Below are positions 43,589 through 52,658 of a DNA stretch of 64,000 nucleotides, one piece after another; within the stretch, counting starts at the first letter, position 1; every line of letters begins with the position of its first letter. Made by a program: the position numbers and the translations under genes. Source of the stretch: Serratia liquefaciens ATCC 27592 (GTDB lineage: Bacteria; Pseudomonadota; Gammaproteobacteria; Enterobacterales; Enterobacteriaceae); contig NC_021741.1 of the NCBI RefSeq assembly GCF_000422085.1, positions 1,612,001 through 1,676,000 of the forward strand, read 5' to 3'. The notes below the pieces were generated by a model. It was not told the DNA's origin. It made no database searches and worked only from the letters and a program-made list of their open reading frames with translations.

Positions 43589-44491
43589 GTGAAAATTGCC
43601 ATTCTTTCGCGCGATGGAACGCTGTACTCATGCAAGCGTTTGGTGGAGGCGGCAGAGCAGCGCGGCCACAGCGTGGATATTATCGATCCGCTTTCTTGCT
43701 ATATGAACATTAACCCGGCCGCGCCGACCATTCACTATCGCGGCCGTCAGTTGGAACGCTACGATGCGGTGATCCCGCGCATCGGCTCCGCCATCACCTT
43801 TTATGGTACCGCCGTACTGCGCCAGTTTGAGCTGCTGGGCAGTTACCCGCTGAATGAGTCGGTGGCGATCACCCGTGCACGCGACAAACTGCGTTCGCTG
43901 CAGTTGCTGGCACGCCAGGGGATCGATCTGCCAATCACCGGTTTCGCCCATTCGCCGGACGATACCGGTGATTTGATTGAGCTGGTCGGCGGTGCGCCAC
44001 TGGTGGTGAAACTGGTGGAGGGGACGCAGGGTATCGGCGTGGTGTTGGCGGAAACCCGCCAGGCGGCGGAAAGCGTGATTGACGCCTTTCGCGGCCTTAA
44101 CGCCCATATCCTGGTGCAGGAATATATTCGCGAGGCACAGGGCAGTGACGTGCGTTGTCTGGTGGTCGGCGGCAAGGTAGTGGCCGCGATTGAGCGTCAG
44201 GCCAAGCCCGGGGAGTTCCGGTCCAATCTGCACCGTGGCGGTACCGCCCGCAAAGTGAGCATCACCGCCAAAGAGCGAGCTATTGCGGTTAAGGCGGCCA
44301 CCACGCTGGGACTGGACGTCGCCGGGGTAGATATTTTGCGAGCGACTCGCGGCCCGCTGGTGATGGAAGTGAACGCCTCACCGGGGCTTGAAGGGGTGGA
44401 AACCACCACGGGATTGGATATTGCCGGCATGATGATCGAGTATATCGAGCCGCGCGCCAGAGCGGGATTTCGTCTCAAGTCGGGCGGCTGA
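43589..44491 (+). CDS. rimK: Ribosomal protein S6-L-glutamate ligase
   Basis: ATP-grasp enzyme adding glutamate residues to the C-terminus of ribosomal protein S6; E. coli RimK also makes poly-alpha-glutamate. 300 residues as in E. coli, starting at GTG 43589 ([14 protein letters not shown]). ATP-grasp features include [35 protein letters not shown], and the metal-binding [13 protein letters not shown]. Confidence 0.96.
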   Translation: MKIAILSRDGTLYSCKRLVEAAEQRGHSVDIIDPLSCYMNINPAAPTIHYRGRQLERYDAVIPRIGSAITFYGTAVLRQFELLGSYPLNESVAITRARDKLRSLQLLARQGIDLPITGFAHSPDDTGDLIELVGGAPLVVKLVEGTQGIGVVLAETRQAAESVIDAFRGLNAHILVQEYIREAQGSDVRCLVVGGKVVAAIERQAKPGEFRSNLHRGGTARKVSITAKERAIAVKAATTLGLDVAGVDILRATRGPLVMEVNASPGLEGVETTTGLDIAGMMIEYIEPRARAGFRLKSGG

Positions 44492-44652
44492 TGTCGCCGA
44501 CCAAAATCGGCTTTGCAATCGCCAGCTTTGCGGTTTTTTCCCGGCGATATTTGCCCAAATAGCGAATTAAGCCGCATTGATCGTGGCATCGCGGGGGAAT
44601 ATTCCGTAAGCTATGCGCCTTTTCGCGTTTTGAATATTGTGAGGCTGGTATT

Positions 44653-45132
44653 ATGGATTCACTCATTGTCCCTGATTTGGCGTTGTTGCGACGCTGGCTG
44701 GATCAATCGGGCATTTCATTCTTTGAGTGCGATTCCTGTCAGGCGCTGCACCTGCCGCACATGCAAAACTTCGACGGCGTATTTGACGCCAAACTCGATC
44801 TGGTGGACAACGTTATTCTGTTTTCCGCCCTGGCAGAGGTGAAGCCGACCGCGCTGATCCCTCTGGTGGCCGATCTCAGCCAGATTAACGCCAGTTCGCT
44901 GACCATCAAAGCCTTTGTCGATATCCAGGACGATAACCTGCCGAAGCTGATCGTCTGTCAGTCGCTAAGTATCGCCGTGGGCGTCACGCTGGAACAGTTC
45001 ACGCACTTTATGCAGCAGGGCGAAGAGCAGATCTCCATGGTGATCCTCGAGGCGCGGGCGAACGATCTGCTGTTTATGGGTGACGAAGAAGAGAACCCGG
45101 CTAGCGCCGAACGCCTGCCAATGTTGCACTGA
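44653..45132 (+). CDS. ybjN: YbjN sensory-transduction regulator-like protein
   Basis: 159 residues (E. coli 158), soluble. Segments DLALLRRWLDQSGISFFECDSC and LEARANDLLFMGDEEE are typical of YbjN, a fold resembling type III secretion chaperones that affects motility, biofilm and stress phenotypes in E. coli. It lies between rimK and potF as in E. coli. The molecular activity is unknown. Confidence 0.93.
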   Translation: MDSLIVPDLALLRRWLDQSGISFFECDSCQALHLPHMQNFDGVFDAKLDLVDNVILFSALAEVKPTALIPLVADLSQINASSLTIKAFVDIQDDNLPKLIVCQSLSIAVGVTLEQFTHFMQQGEEQISMVILEARANDLLFMGDEEENPASAERLPMLH

Positions 45133-45540
45133 TCCCCGCTGTAGATTATGCATGTCGCCTTTCTGGCGGCATGCTGCCGTTATTCCCTTCCACGATAATA
45201 TATTCTGCGTTTTACCCTATTTTGCCCGATATTTCTCGCCGTTTATGCCATTAATGGCGTATCACATAGAGAGAAACTGCATAAAAAATCGATAAAAGCC
45301 GTTTTTGCCCCCGGAGGCTGGTGCGTTTTGGCAACAGCGGTTATGCTGCTGATTCTGCTAAGGGCTTGCGATTCCCCAGGTGACCATGCGGGCTGGGCAG
45401 TTGAAAAAGGTGTCTGCAATCAACTGCATAGCTATTCAATCCGCGGTTGCAACGATTGCGCTCGATCAGGAAAGGTTTTGTATCAGTTTGCGATACAAGT
45501 TCAATTCTATGATTCACCCCTGTTTTGGAGGAAGTTACGG
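45133..45540. other. 408-base region between ybjN and potF
   Basis: It begins with a ybjN 3' hairpin (GCATGTCGCC region, 45150-45173, no T-run). A perfect 12-base palindrome GCCATTAATGGC lies at 45247-45258 and an operator-like inverted repeat at 45478-45498. The plus-strand frame open from 45328 joins potF but is not needed for it. No gene was recognised. Confidence 0.5.
45478..45498. promoter_or_regulatory. Operator-like inverted repeat upstream of potF
   Basis: TTGTATC-N7-GATACAA, perfect 7-base arms, ending 42 bases before the potF start. The position suits repressor binding over the potFGHI promoter. The cognate regulator is not known to me. Confidence 0.5.
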
Positions 45541-46650
45541 ATGGTCACCCAACGTAAAAAGTGGTTATCGGGTGTTGTTGCCGGCCTGCTGATGGCCGCG
45601 TCCGTCACGGCGTCAGCCGAGGAAAAAACGCTGCACGTCTATAACTGGTCCGACTATATTGCGCCGGACACCTTAGCCAAATTCCAGAAAGAAACCGGCA
45701 TTAAAGTGGTGTACGACGTCTTTGACTCCAATGAAGTGTTGGAAGGCAAACTGATGGCGGGCAGCACCGGTTATGATCTGGTAGTGCCTTCATCCAACTT
45801 CCTTGAGCGCCAGTCGAAGGCCGGTATTTTCGAGCCCCTCGACAAGAGCAAGATGCCGAACTACAAAAACCTTGATCCCGAAATGCTGCAGTTGGTGGCA
45901 CACAATGACAAGGACAACAAGTACGGTATCCCTTACCTGATGGTGACCACCGGCATCGGCTATAACGTCGACAAGGTGAAGGCGGTACTGGGCAAAGATG
46001 CGCCGGTCGACAGCTGGGATCTGATCCTCAAGCCAGAGAACCTCGAGAAGCTTAAAAGCTGTGGTGTTTCCTTCCTGGATGCGCCGAGCGAGGTTTACGC
46101 TACCGTACTGCACTACCTGGGCAAGGATCCCAACAGCACCAACGCAGCGGATTACACCGGTGCGGCCAACGATCTGCTGCTTAAGCTGCGGCCGAACATC
46201 CGTTACTTCCACTCTTCCCAATACATCAATGACCTGGCGAACGGCGATATCTGCGTAGCGATAGGCTGGTCCGGTGATGTGATGCAGGCGGCCAACCGCG
46301 CCAAAGAGGCGAAGAACGGCGTGAACGTGGCCTATGCCATTCCTAAAGAAGGGGCGCTGACCTATTTTGACATGTTTGCCATGCCGGCAGATGCCAAAAA
46401 CAAGGACGCCGCCTACCAGTTCCTGAACTTCCTGATGAAGCCTGATGTGATGGCCGGCATCAGCAACTACGTCTATTACGCCAACGCGGTGAAGGACTCC
46501 ACTCCGCTGGTGAAAGCGGAAGTGCGTGATAATCCGAACGTCTACCCGCCGGCCGATCTGCGTGCCAAGCTGTTCACGCTGAACGTGCAATCGCCGAAGT
46601 TGGATCGTGTGATTACCCGCGCCTGGACTAAAGTTAAAAGCGGACGCTAG
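45541..46650 (+). CDS. potF: Putrescine-binding periplasmic protein
   Basis: 369 residues. A signal peptide (residues 1 to about 26, ending TASAEE) precedes a type 2 periplasmic binding fold starting LHVYNWSDYIAPDTL. Conserved ligand-pocket segments include YNWSDY, SNFLERQ, AIGWSGD and YFDMFAMPADA. The ATG at 45541 follows GGAGG. It is the first gene of potFGHI and captures putrescine for the PotG-PotH-PotI ABC importer. Confidence 0.96.
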   Translation: MVTQRKKWLSGVVAGLLMAASVTASAEEKTLHVYNWSDYIAPDTLAKFQKETGIKVVYDVFDSNEVLEGKLMAGSTGYDLVVPSSNFLERQSKAGIFEPLDKSKMPNYKNLDPEMLQLVAHNDKDNKYGIPYLMVTTGIGYNVDKVKAVLGKDAPVDSWDLILKPENLEKLKSCGVSFLDAPSEVYATVLHYLGKDPNSTNAADYTGAANDLLLKLRPNIRYFHSSQYINDLANGDICVAIGWSGDVMQAANRAKEAKNGVNVAYAIPKEGALTYFDMFAMPADAKNKDAAYQFLNFLMKPDVMAGISNYVYYANAVKDSTPLVKAEVRDNPNVYPPADLRAKLFTLNVQSPKLDRVITRAWTKVKSGR

Positions 46651-46699
46651 TACTCAGGGCCCAAAATGCCGGGCCCGGCTTTCAGTGTTGTCTTGACCA

Positions 46700-46721
46700 G
46701 CAGGCGGGGCTACCCGCCTGC
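46700..46721 (+). promoter_or_regulatory. Intercistronic hairpin potF-potG
   Basis: Perfect 9-base-pair stem GCAGGCGGG / CCCGCCTGC with a four-base loop, 50 bases after potF. It probably protects the potF mRNA 3' end or partly terminates, giving excess binding protein over membrane components. Confidence 0.65.
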
Positions 46722-46787
46722 ATTGCCATTTTGGGCCATGGCAATCGCCGTGGTTTTTTGTACTGTTTGCACCGGAGAGCACCCCGA

Positions 46788-47921
46788 TTGAACGACGCTA
46801 TCCCTCGTCCTCAAGCCAAGTCGCAGAAGGTCTTCACCCCTCTGCTGGAAATCCGTAACCTCACCAAAACCTTTGACGGCCAAAATGCGGTCGAAGACGT
46901 TAGCCTGACCATCTACAAAGGCGAAATATTTGCCCTGCTGGGCCCCTCCGGCTGCGGCAAGTCGACGCTGTTGCGCATGCTGGCCGGTTTTGAACAGCCG
47001 ACGGAAGGGCAAATCGTACTCGATGGGCAAGACATGTCGCACGTGCCGCCATACCAGCGGCCGATTAACATGATGTTCCAGTCCTACGCCCTGTTCCCGC
47101 ACATGACGGTGGAGCAAAACATCGCCTTCGGCCTGAAACAGGACAAGATGCCGCGTGGGGAAATCACCGAGCGGGTAGCGGAAATGCTGTCGCTGGTCCA
47201 TATGCAGGAGTTTGCCAAACGCAAGCCGCACCAGCTTTCTGGCGGCCAACGCCAGCGTGTGGCGCTGGCGCGCAGCCTTGCCAAGCGGCCAAAGCTGCTG
47301 CTGCTGGATGAACCGATGGGTGCGCTGGATAAAAAACTGCGTGACCGTATGCAACTGGAAGTGACGGACATTCTTGAGCGCGTCGGCGTGACCTGCGTGA
47401 TGGTCACCCACGATCAGGAAGAGGCGATGACCATGGCAGGCCGTATCGCCATCATGAATCGCGGCAAGTTTGTGCAGATCGGCGAGCCGGAAGAGATCTA
47501 CGAACACCCGAACAGCCGTTTCAGCGCCGAGTTTATCGGTTCGGTCAACGTATTTGACTGCGTGCTGCAAGAGCGTCAGGACGATGCTCTGATCCTGCAA
47601 AGCCCCGGTTTGCGTCATGCGATCAAGGTAGACTCCGACGCCTCGGTGGTGGACGGGGTGCCGATCCAGGTTGCGTTGCGACCGGAAAAAATCATGCTGT
47701 GCGAAGAGATCCCGGAAGATGGCTGCAACTTTGCCGTGGGGGAGGTGGTGCACATTGCCTATCTCGGCGATTTGTCGATCTACCACGTGAAGCTGCTCAG
47801 CGGCCAGATGCTCAGCGCCCAATTGCAAAACGGTCACCGTTTCCGCAAAGGGATGCCGACCTGGGGCGACGAAGTGCGGCTGTGTTGGGAAGCCGACAGC
47901 TGTGTCGTGTTAACGGTGTGA
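46788..47921 (+). CDS. potG: Putrescine ABC transporter ATPase, TTG start
   Basis: 377 residues, the same as E. coli, if translation begins at the TTG at 46788 (NDAIPRPQAK), which has GGAGAG nine bases upstream. Walker A is GPSGCGKST, the signature LSGGQRQR, Walker B LLLLDEP, followed by the switch His in VTHDQEE. A C-terminal TOBE domain (about 290-377) includes VALRPEKIMLCEE. It energises putrescine import with PotH and PotI. An upstream ATG at 46738 is less likely. Confidence 0.95.
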   Translation: MNDAIPRPQAKSQKVFTPLLEIRNLTKTFDGQNAVEDVSLTIYKGEIFALLGPSGCGKSTLLRMLAGFEQPTEGQIVLDGQDMSHVPPYQRPINMMFQSYALFPHMTVEQNIAFGLKQDKMPRGEITERVAEMLSLVHMQEFAKRKPHQLSGGQRQRVALARSLAKRPKLLLLDEPMGALDKKLRDRMQLEVTDILERVGVTCVMVTHDQEEAMTMAGRIAIMNRGKFVQIGEPEEIYEHPNSRFSAEFIGSVNVFDCVLQERQDDALILQSPGLRHAIKVDSDASVVDGVPIQVALRPEKIMLCEEIPEDGCNFAVGEVVHIAYLGDLSIYHVKLLSGQMLSAQLQNGHRFRKGMPTWGDEVRLCWEADSCVVLTV

Positions 47922-47946
47922 ATGGCGAAGGTGAGGAATAATCATT

Positions 47947-48912
47947 ATGACAATGCTTGCTGAACGCACGCCGCCGGAACCGCCGGCCAACGGGCCCGGC
48001 CCGCTGAAAGCCTTTTTCCAGCGCCTGCAAATGGCCCACGGCCGCAAACTGGTGATTGCGGTGCCGCTGCTGTGGCTGACGTTGCTGTTCCTGCTACCGT
48101 TCCTGATTGTGTTCAAGATCAGCCTGGCGGAGCTGGCGCTGGCGGTCCCGCCCTACACTGACCTGATGAGTTGGGCTGACGGCAAGTTGGACATCGCGCT
48201 CAACTTTGCCAATTACCTGCAACTGACCGACGATCCGCTGTATCTGGACGCCTATCTGCAGTCGCTGCAGGTGGCGGCGGTGTCAACGGTGTGTTGCCTG
48301 ATCATTGGTTATCCGTTGGCCTGGGCAGTGGCGCACAGCAAAGCATCAACCCGCAATATTTTGCTGCTGTTGGTGATCCTGCCGTCGTGGACCTCATTTT
48401 TGATCCGCGTTTATGCCTGGATGGGCATATTGAAAAACAACGGCATCCTTAACAATTTCCTGCTGTGGCTTGGGGTTATCGATCAGCCGCTGGTGATCCT
48501 GCATACCAATCTGGCGGTCTATATCGGCGTGGTTTACTCCTACCTGCCGTTTATGGTGCTGCCGATTTATACCGCCTTGACGCGGCTGGATTATTCGCTG
48601 GTGGAGGCCTCGCTGGATCTGGGCGCCAAACCGCTGAAAACCTTCTTCAGCGTGATTGTGCCGCTGACCCGTGGCGGTATCATTGCCGGCTCGATGCTGG
48701 TGTTTATCCCGGCGGTCGGCGAGTTCGTGATCCCGGAACTGCTGGGCGGGCCTGACAGTATTATGATTGGCCGGGTACTGTGGCAGGAATTCTTCAATAA
48801 CCGCGATTGGCCGGTAGCTTCGGCGGTTGCCACAGTGATGCTGCTGCTGTTGATTTTGCCGATTATCTGGTTCCACAAGCACCAGAACAAGGAAATGGGG
48901 GGGCAGGGATGA
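47947..48912 (+). CDS. potH: Putrescine ABC transporter permease PotH
   Basis: 321 residues, six predicted membrane helices with an N-terminal cytoplasmic extension. The coupling EAA loop is EASLDLGAKPLKTFFSVIVPLT. It pairs with PotI. Its stop overlaps the potI start by four bases (ATGA). Confidence 0.95.
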   Translation: MTMLAERTPPEPPANGPGPLKAFFQRLQMAHGRKLVIAVPLLWLTLLFLLPFLIVFKISLAELALAVPPYTDLMSWADGKLDIALNFANYLQLTDDPLYLDAYLQSLQVAAVSTVCCLIIGYPLAWAVAHSKASTRNILLLLVILPSWTSFLIRVYAWMGILKNNGILNNFLLWLGVIDQPLVILHTNLAVYIGVVYSYLPFMVLPIYTALTRLDYSLVEASLDLGAKPLKTFFSVIVPLTRGGIIAGSMLVFIPAVGEFVIPELLGGPDSIMIGRVLWQEFFNNRDWPVASAVATVMLLLLILPIIWFHKHQNKEMGGQG

Positions 48913-49754
48913 ACAACTTGCCGGTAGTGCGCTCACCGTGGCGTATCGCTATTTTGGTGCTTGGTTTCACCTTCCTGTATGCGCCGATGCTGATGCTGGT
49001 GATTTACTCGTTCAACAGTTCAAAACTGGTGACGGTGTGGGCGGGTTGGTCGACGCGTTGGTATACCGCGTTATTCCATGATTCGGCGATGATCAGCGCC
49101 GTCGGGCTCAGCCTGACCATTGCTGCCGCTTCAGCGACCGCCGCCGTAGTGCTTGGTGCGATTGCTGCGGTGGTGATGGTGCGTTTTGGCCGTTTTCGTG
49201 GTTCAACCGGCTTTGCCTTTATGCTGACTGCACCGCTGGTTATGCCGGATGTGATTACCGGTCTATCGCTGTTGCTGCTGTTTGTGGCGATGGGGCATAC
49301 GTTGGGTTGGCCGTCGGAACGCGGCATGTTCACCATCTGGCTGGCGCACGTCACCTTCTGTACTGCCTACGTTTCAGTGGTGATCAGTTCGCGCCTGCGT
49401 GAATTGGATCGCTCGATCGAAGAGGCCGCGATGGATTTGGGCGCGACGCCGTTGAAGGTGTTTTTCGTGATCACGTTGCCAATGATTGCACCGGCGCTGG
49501 TTGCCGGCTGGATGTTGGCATTCACACTGTCGCTGGATGACCTGGTGATTGCCAGCTTCGTCGCCGGGCCGGGCGCGACCACCTTGCCGATGCTGGTGTT
49601 CTCCAGCGTGCGTATGGGGGTTAATCCGGAAATCAACGCCCTGGCCAGTTTGATCCTGCTGGTGGTGGGGATTATCGGTCTGATCGCCTGGTGGTTTATG
49701 GCTCGCTCGGAAAAACAGCGATCGCGCGAATTACAAAAGGCCGCCCGTAGCTGA
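48909..49754 (+). CDS. potI: Putrescine ABC transporter permease PotI
   Basis: 281 residues from ATG 48909, the same as E. coli. Six membrane helices and the coupling loop EAAMDLGATPLKVFFVITLPMI. Translationally coupled to potH. An ERIC-like repeat follows. Confidence 0.95.
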   Translation: MNNLPVVRSPWRIAILVLGFTFLYAPMLMLVIYSFNSSKLVTVWAGWSTRWYTALFHDSAMISAVGLSLTIAAASATAAVVLGAIAAVVMVRFGRFRGSTGFAFMLTAPLVMPDVITGLSLLLLFVAMGHTLGWPSERGMFTIWLAHVTFCTAYVSVVISSRLRELDRSIEEAAMDLGATPLKVFFVITLPMIAPALVAGWMLAFTLSLDDLVIASFVAGPGATTLPMLVFSSVRMGVNPEINALASLILLVVGIIGLIAWWFMARSEKQRSRELQKAARS

Positions 49755-49828
49755 GTCTGATTAAACCTGCTATTTTTGCAATTATTGGTATTGCAATTGA
49801 TTACCTGACTTTATATATCTCGTTTGAA

Positions 49829-49948
49829 TATACCCTACAGCTTTAGAGTTACAGCCAGGCGGCCAGCTCGCTCTTCACCAAGCACTTAAGTAAGTAACTG
49901 GGGTGCGAGCGCAGGTAACAACGCTGCGACTTGAAAGATGAGGGTATA
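49829..49948. repeat. ERIC-like element between potI and ybjO
   Basis: About 120 bases with ends TATACCCT and AGGGTATA. The core CACTTAAGTAAGTAACTGGGG matches the ERIC AAGTAAGTGACTGGGG segment, and the flanks differ from the E. coli consensus. It is in the opposite orientation to the copy at 14611. Confidence 0.8.
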
Positions 49949-49970
49949 GACGGCGTTTTCGTTGCGGAAC

Positions 49971-50456
49971 ATGGACATGGCAGACATGCTGAACAGCAGG
50001 CAGGGAATGAGAACGACTTCAGATGCGCCAGTACCGGTGATGGTGGCCGGTACGGCGATGGTGGCTATCAAATGCATCAGCGTGCTGTTGCTGTTGGGTG
50101 AACTGGGCGTTGATGGCGCTCAGGAGTTTGTCAGCACCAGCGCCCAGGCCTGGGATTCCACCCTGATATTTTTGGCTGGTCTGGTGCTGCTGTGCCTGCA
50201 AATCAGCTGCGGTTTTGCGGTAATGCGCGGTCGCAATTGGGGGCGTTGGATCTATGTGGCCTGTCAGTGTGCGGTGGTCGGTTATTTGCTGTTGGCGACC
50301 ATCGGCAGCTTTTTGCCCGAAGTCTTTACCGTGGAGGGCGAGACCAGCGGCCAAATTCTGCACGTGTTAATCCTGCAGAAAATCCCCGATGTCGTCATCC
50401 TGGCCTTATTGTTCGTTCCTGCCACTAGCCGCCGCTATTTCGCCGCGCGCAATTGA
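49971..50456 (+). CDS. ybjO: YbjO-like inner membrane protein
   Basis: 161 residues from ATG 49971 (49977 also possible) with four hydrophobic segments. The pattern VKGRRWARWLY in E. coli is MRGRNWGRWIYVACQ here, and the C-terminal LILQKIPDVVILALLFVPATSRRYF is strongly conserved (shown here in two parts: LILQKIPDVVI and LFVPATSRRYF). It lies between potI and rlmC as in E. coli. Function unknown. Confidence 0.88.
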   Translation: MDMADMLNSRQGMRTTSDAPVPVMVAGTAMVAIKCISVLLLLGELGVDGAQEFVSTSAQAWDSTLIFLAGLVLLCLQISCGFAVMRGRNWGRWIYVACQCAVVGYLLLATIGSFLPEVFTVEGETSGQILHVLILQKIPDVVILALLFVPATSRRYFAARN

Positions 50457-50524
50457 GATTTTAAGGGCGTAGAGTGATAAACTCTGCGCCCTTAATTATT
50501 CACCCCGAACTCAGAGTCAACTTA

Positions 50525-51652
50525 ATGCATTGCGCCTTGTATACGGCGGGCACCTGCCGTTCTTGTCAGTGGCTGGAAAAACCTTACCCGCAGCAGCTGA
50601 CAGACAAACAGCATCACCTGCAATCCCTGCTGGCCGAACGCGACGTCGCGCATTGGCTGGCGCCGATTGCCGGCGAGCAGAGCGCATTTCGCAATAAGGC
50701 CAAAATGGTGGTCAGCGGCAGCGTAGAGCGCCCGTTGCTCGGCATGCTGCACCGCGATGGCACGCCGGTTGATCTGAGTGGCTGTCCACTGTATCCCGCC
50801 AGTTTTGCGCCCATGTTCGCGGTGTTGAAAAGTTTTATCGCCCGCGCCGGTTTGACGCCCTATAACGTGGCGCGTAAGCGCGGGGAACTGAAGTATCTGC
50901 TGTTGACCGAAAGCACCTACAGCGGCGGCGTGATGCTGCGCTTTGTACTGCGCTCGGAGAGTAAATTGGCACAGCTGCGGGCGGCGTTGCCGTGGTTACA
51001 GCAGCAATTGCCACAACTCAGGGTGATCTCCGCCAATATTCAGCCGGTGCATATGGCGATTATGGAAGGAGAGCTGGAGATCCCACTGACCGAACAGCAG
51101 GCGCTGGAAGAGCAATTTAATCAGGTGCCGTTGTATATCCGCCCACAAAGTTTTTTCCAGACCAACCCAAAGGTGGCGGCGGAACTGTACGCTACCGCTC
51201 GTGACTGGGTTCGTGCATTGGGTATTGAAAGCATGTGGGACCTGTTCTGCGGTGTGGGGGGATTTGGCCTGCACTGTGCGCAGACGGATACCCGCCTGAC
51301 CGGTATTGAGATCAGCGCCGAGGCGATTGCCTGTGCGCGTCAGTCAGCGAAAACGCTCGGTCTGCAACAGGTTAACTTCCAGGCGCTGGATTCCACGAAA
51401 TTTGCCACCGCTGAGGGTAGCGTCCCCCAATTAGTGCTGGTTAATCCGCCACGGCGCGGCATCGGCAAGGATTTGTGCGACTATCTGAATCAGATGGCGC
51501 CCGGCTATATTCTCTATTCGAGTTGTAACGCCGAGACGATGGCGAAAGACATTGGGATGTTGCCGGATTACCGCATTGAACGCGTGCAACTGTTTGATAT
51601 GTTCCCTCATACCGCCCATTACGAAGTGCTGACTCTGCTGGTACGCCACTAA
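50525..51652 (+). CDS. rlmC: 23S rRNA (uracil-747-C5)-methyltransferase
   Basis: 375 residues from ATG 50525, as E. coli RlmC (RumB). The N-terminus holds the 4Fe-4S ligands C3, C11 and C14 ([14 protein letters not shown]) and a fourth Cys in SGCPLYP. The SAM-binding loop is [10 protein letters not shown], and the catalytic cysteine is in [12 protein letters not shown]. It methylates U747 of 23S rRNA using S-adenosylmethionine. Confidence 0.96.
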   Translation: MHCALYTAGTCRSCQWLEKPYPQQLTDKQHHLQSLLAERDVAHWLAPIAGEQSAFRNKAKMVVSGSVERPLLGMLHRDGTPVDLSGCPLYPASFAPMFAVLKSFIARAGLTPYNVARKRGELKYLLLTESTYSGGVMLRFVLRSESKLAQLRAALPWLQQQLPQLRVISANIQPVHMAIMEGELEIPLTEQQALEEQFNQVPLYIRPQSFFQTNPKVAAELYATARDWVRALGIESMWDLFCGVGGFGLHCAQTDTRLTGIEISAEAIACARQSAKTLGLQQVNFQALDSTKFATAEGSVPQLVLVNPPRRGIGKDLCDYLNQMAPGYILYSSCNAETMAKDIGMLPDYRIERVQLFDMFPHTAHYEVLTLLVRH

Positions 51653-51686
51653 AGGCGTTTTGGGCAATAAGCATACAGTTTGAAAT

Positions 51687-51708
51687 AGGGCGTGCATAAC
51701 CACGCCCT
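51687..51708. terminator. Convergent hairpin rlmC/artJ
   Basis: An 8-base-pair stem AGGGCGTG / CACGCCCT with a six-base loop between two convergent genes. The minus side continues TATTTCAAA, a weak T-tail, so it mainly serves artJ. Confidence 0.55.
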
Positions 51709-51716
51709 GGAGAGAC

Positions 51717-52451
51717 TTACTGCGGGAACCACTTGTCGTTGATGGCTTTGTAGGTGCCGTTAGCCTTGATGGCGTCCAGAGCGGCATTCAGCTTGGCCAG
51801 CAGCGCCTGGTTGTCCGGACGCACAGCAATGCCCAGGCCAGTACCGAAGTATTGAGCATCGGTAACGTGCTCGCCGACCGGCGCCAATTGCGGGTTATTC
51901 TTCAGCCACTCGTTGACCACCGCGGTATCACCGAACACGCCGTCAATACGGCCATTTTTCAGTTCGAGAATGGCGTTCTGGTAGCTGTCGTAAGAGACGG
52001 TATTAATCTCCGGGTGCTTATCCTGCATGTATTTTTGATGGGTGGTGCCGTTCTCCATGCCGATCTTTTTGCCTTTCAGATCCGCCAGCGAGCTGAATTT
52101 GCCTTTCTGCGCGATGACGATTGCCGAGTTGGCGTAGTAAGGCTGGGTAAAGGAAACCTGCTTGCTGCGCTCTGGCGTGATGTCCATACCGGAAATCACC
52201 GCGTCGTATTTTTTGAATTTCAGGGCGGCGATCAGGCTGTCGAACGCCTGGTTGGTAAAGGTGCATTCGGCTTTCATTTGCTTGCACAGCGCGGTAGCCA
52301 GATCGATATCAAACCCGACAATCTTGTTGCTGGCATCCAGCGATTCGAAGGGTGGATAGGTGGCGGAAGAGGCGAAGCGAATGGTCTCAGCTGCACTGGC
52401 GTTGAAGGCGATGCCCGCCAATACCGTAGCGGCAAGTAATAGTTTTTTCAT
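51717..52451 (-). CDS. artJ: Arginine-binding periplasmic protein ArtJ
   Basis: 244 residues. The signal peptide (MKKLLLAATVLAGIAFNASA) is followed by a type 2 binding fold with YPPFESLD, GMDITPERSKQVSFTQPYY and NGRIDGVFGDTAVVNEWL. ArtJ gives L-arginine specificity to the ArtPQM importer. It is transcribed separately, downstream of the artM terminator, with tandem ARG boxes upstream that imply ArgR repression. Confidence 0.95.
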   Translation of the reverse strand: MKKLLLAATVLAGIAFNASAAETIRFASSATYPPFESLDASNKIVGFDIDLATALCKQMKAECTFTNQAFDSLIAALKFKKYDAVISGMDITPERSKQVSFTQPYYANSAIVIAQKGKFSSLADLKGKKIGMENGTTHQKYMQDKHPEINTVSYDSYQNAILELKNGRIDGVFGDTAVVNEWLKNNPQLAPVGEHVTDAQYFGTGLGIAVRPDNQALLAKLNAALDAIKANGTYKAINDKWFPQ

Positions 52452-52563
52452 GCGTAAAGCTCCTGTCTGCAAGTCTGCGTGTTTTTATCTCTTCACCGCT
52501 TGATTTTACTGACAATAACCCAAAGGTTTAGGCGGCTGTTTATCGACGTTTACCCTGACATTT

Positions 52564-52602
52564 AATGCATTAATATGCAATATAAATGATTAAAAAATTA
52601 CG
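52564..52602 (-). promoter_or_regulatory. Tandem ARG boxes of artJ
   Basis: Box 1 core TGCAT-TAAT-ATGCA (52566-52579) fits the ARG-box pattern TGAAT-N4-ATTCA. A weaker box 2 core TGATT-AAAA-AATTA begins at 52587, exactly 21 bases on, the standard ArgR box spacing. They lie between the artM terminator and artJ. Confidence 0.7.
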
Positions 52603-52610
52603 GCGAAAAT

Positions 52611-52637
52611 AAAAAAGCCCTGCACGATGGCAGGGCT
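52611..52637 (-). terminator. artPIQM operon terminator
   Basis: Minus-strand stem AGCCCTGC / GCAGGGCT with a short loop, followed by six T and ATTTT. It separates the artPIQM operon from the artJ promoter. Confidence 0.88.
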
Positions 52638-52658
52638 CCGAGACCTGAGGGGGCGGGC

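Noticed and set aside
45328..45540. 71-codon N-terminal extension of potF
   Set aside because: ATG 45541 has GGAGG and opens directly into a signal peptide. The extension would bury it.
49774..49796. Small inverted repeat TTGCAAT / ATTGCAA after potI
   Set aside because: The stem is AT-rich and short with no T-run. It may add to potI termination but cannot be called.
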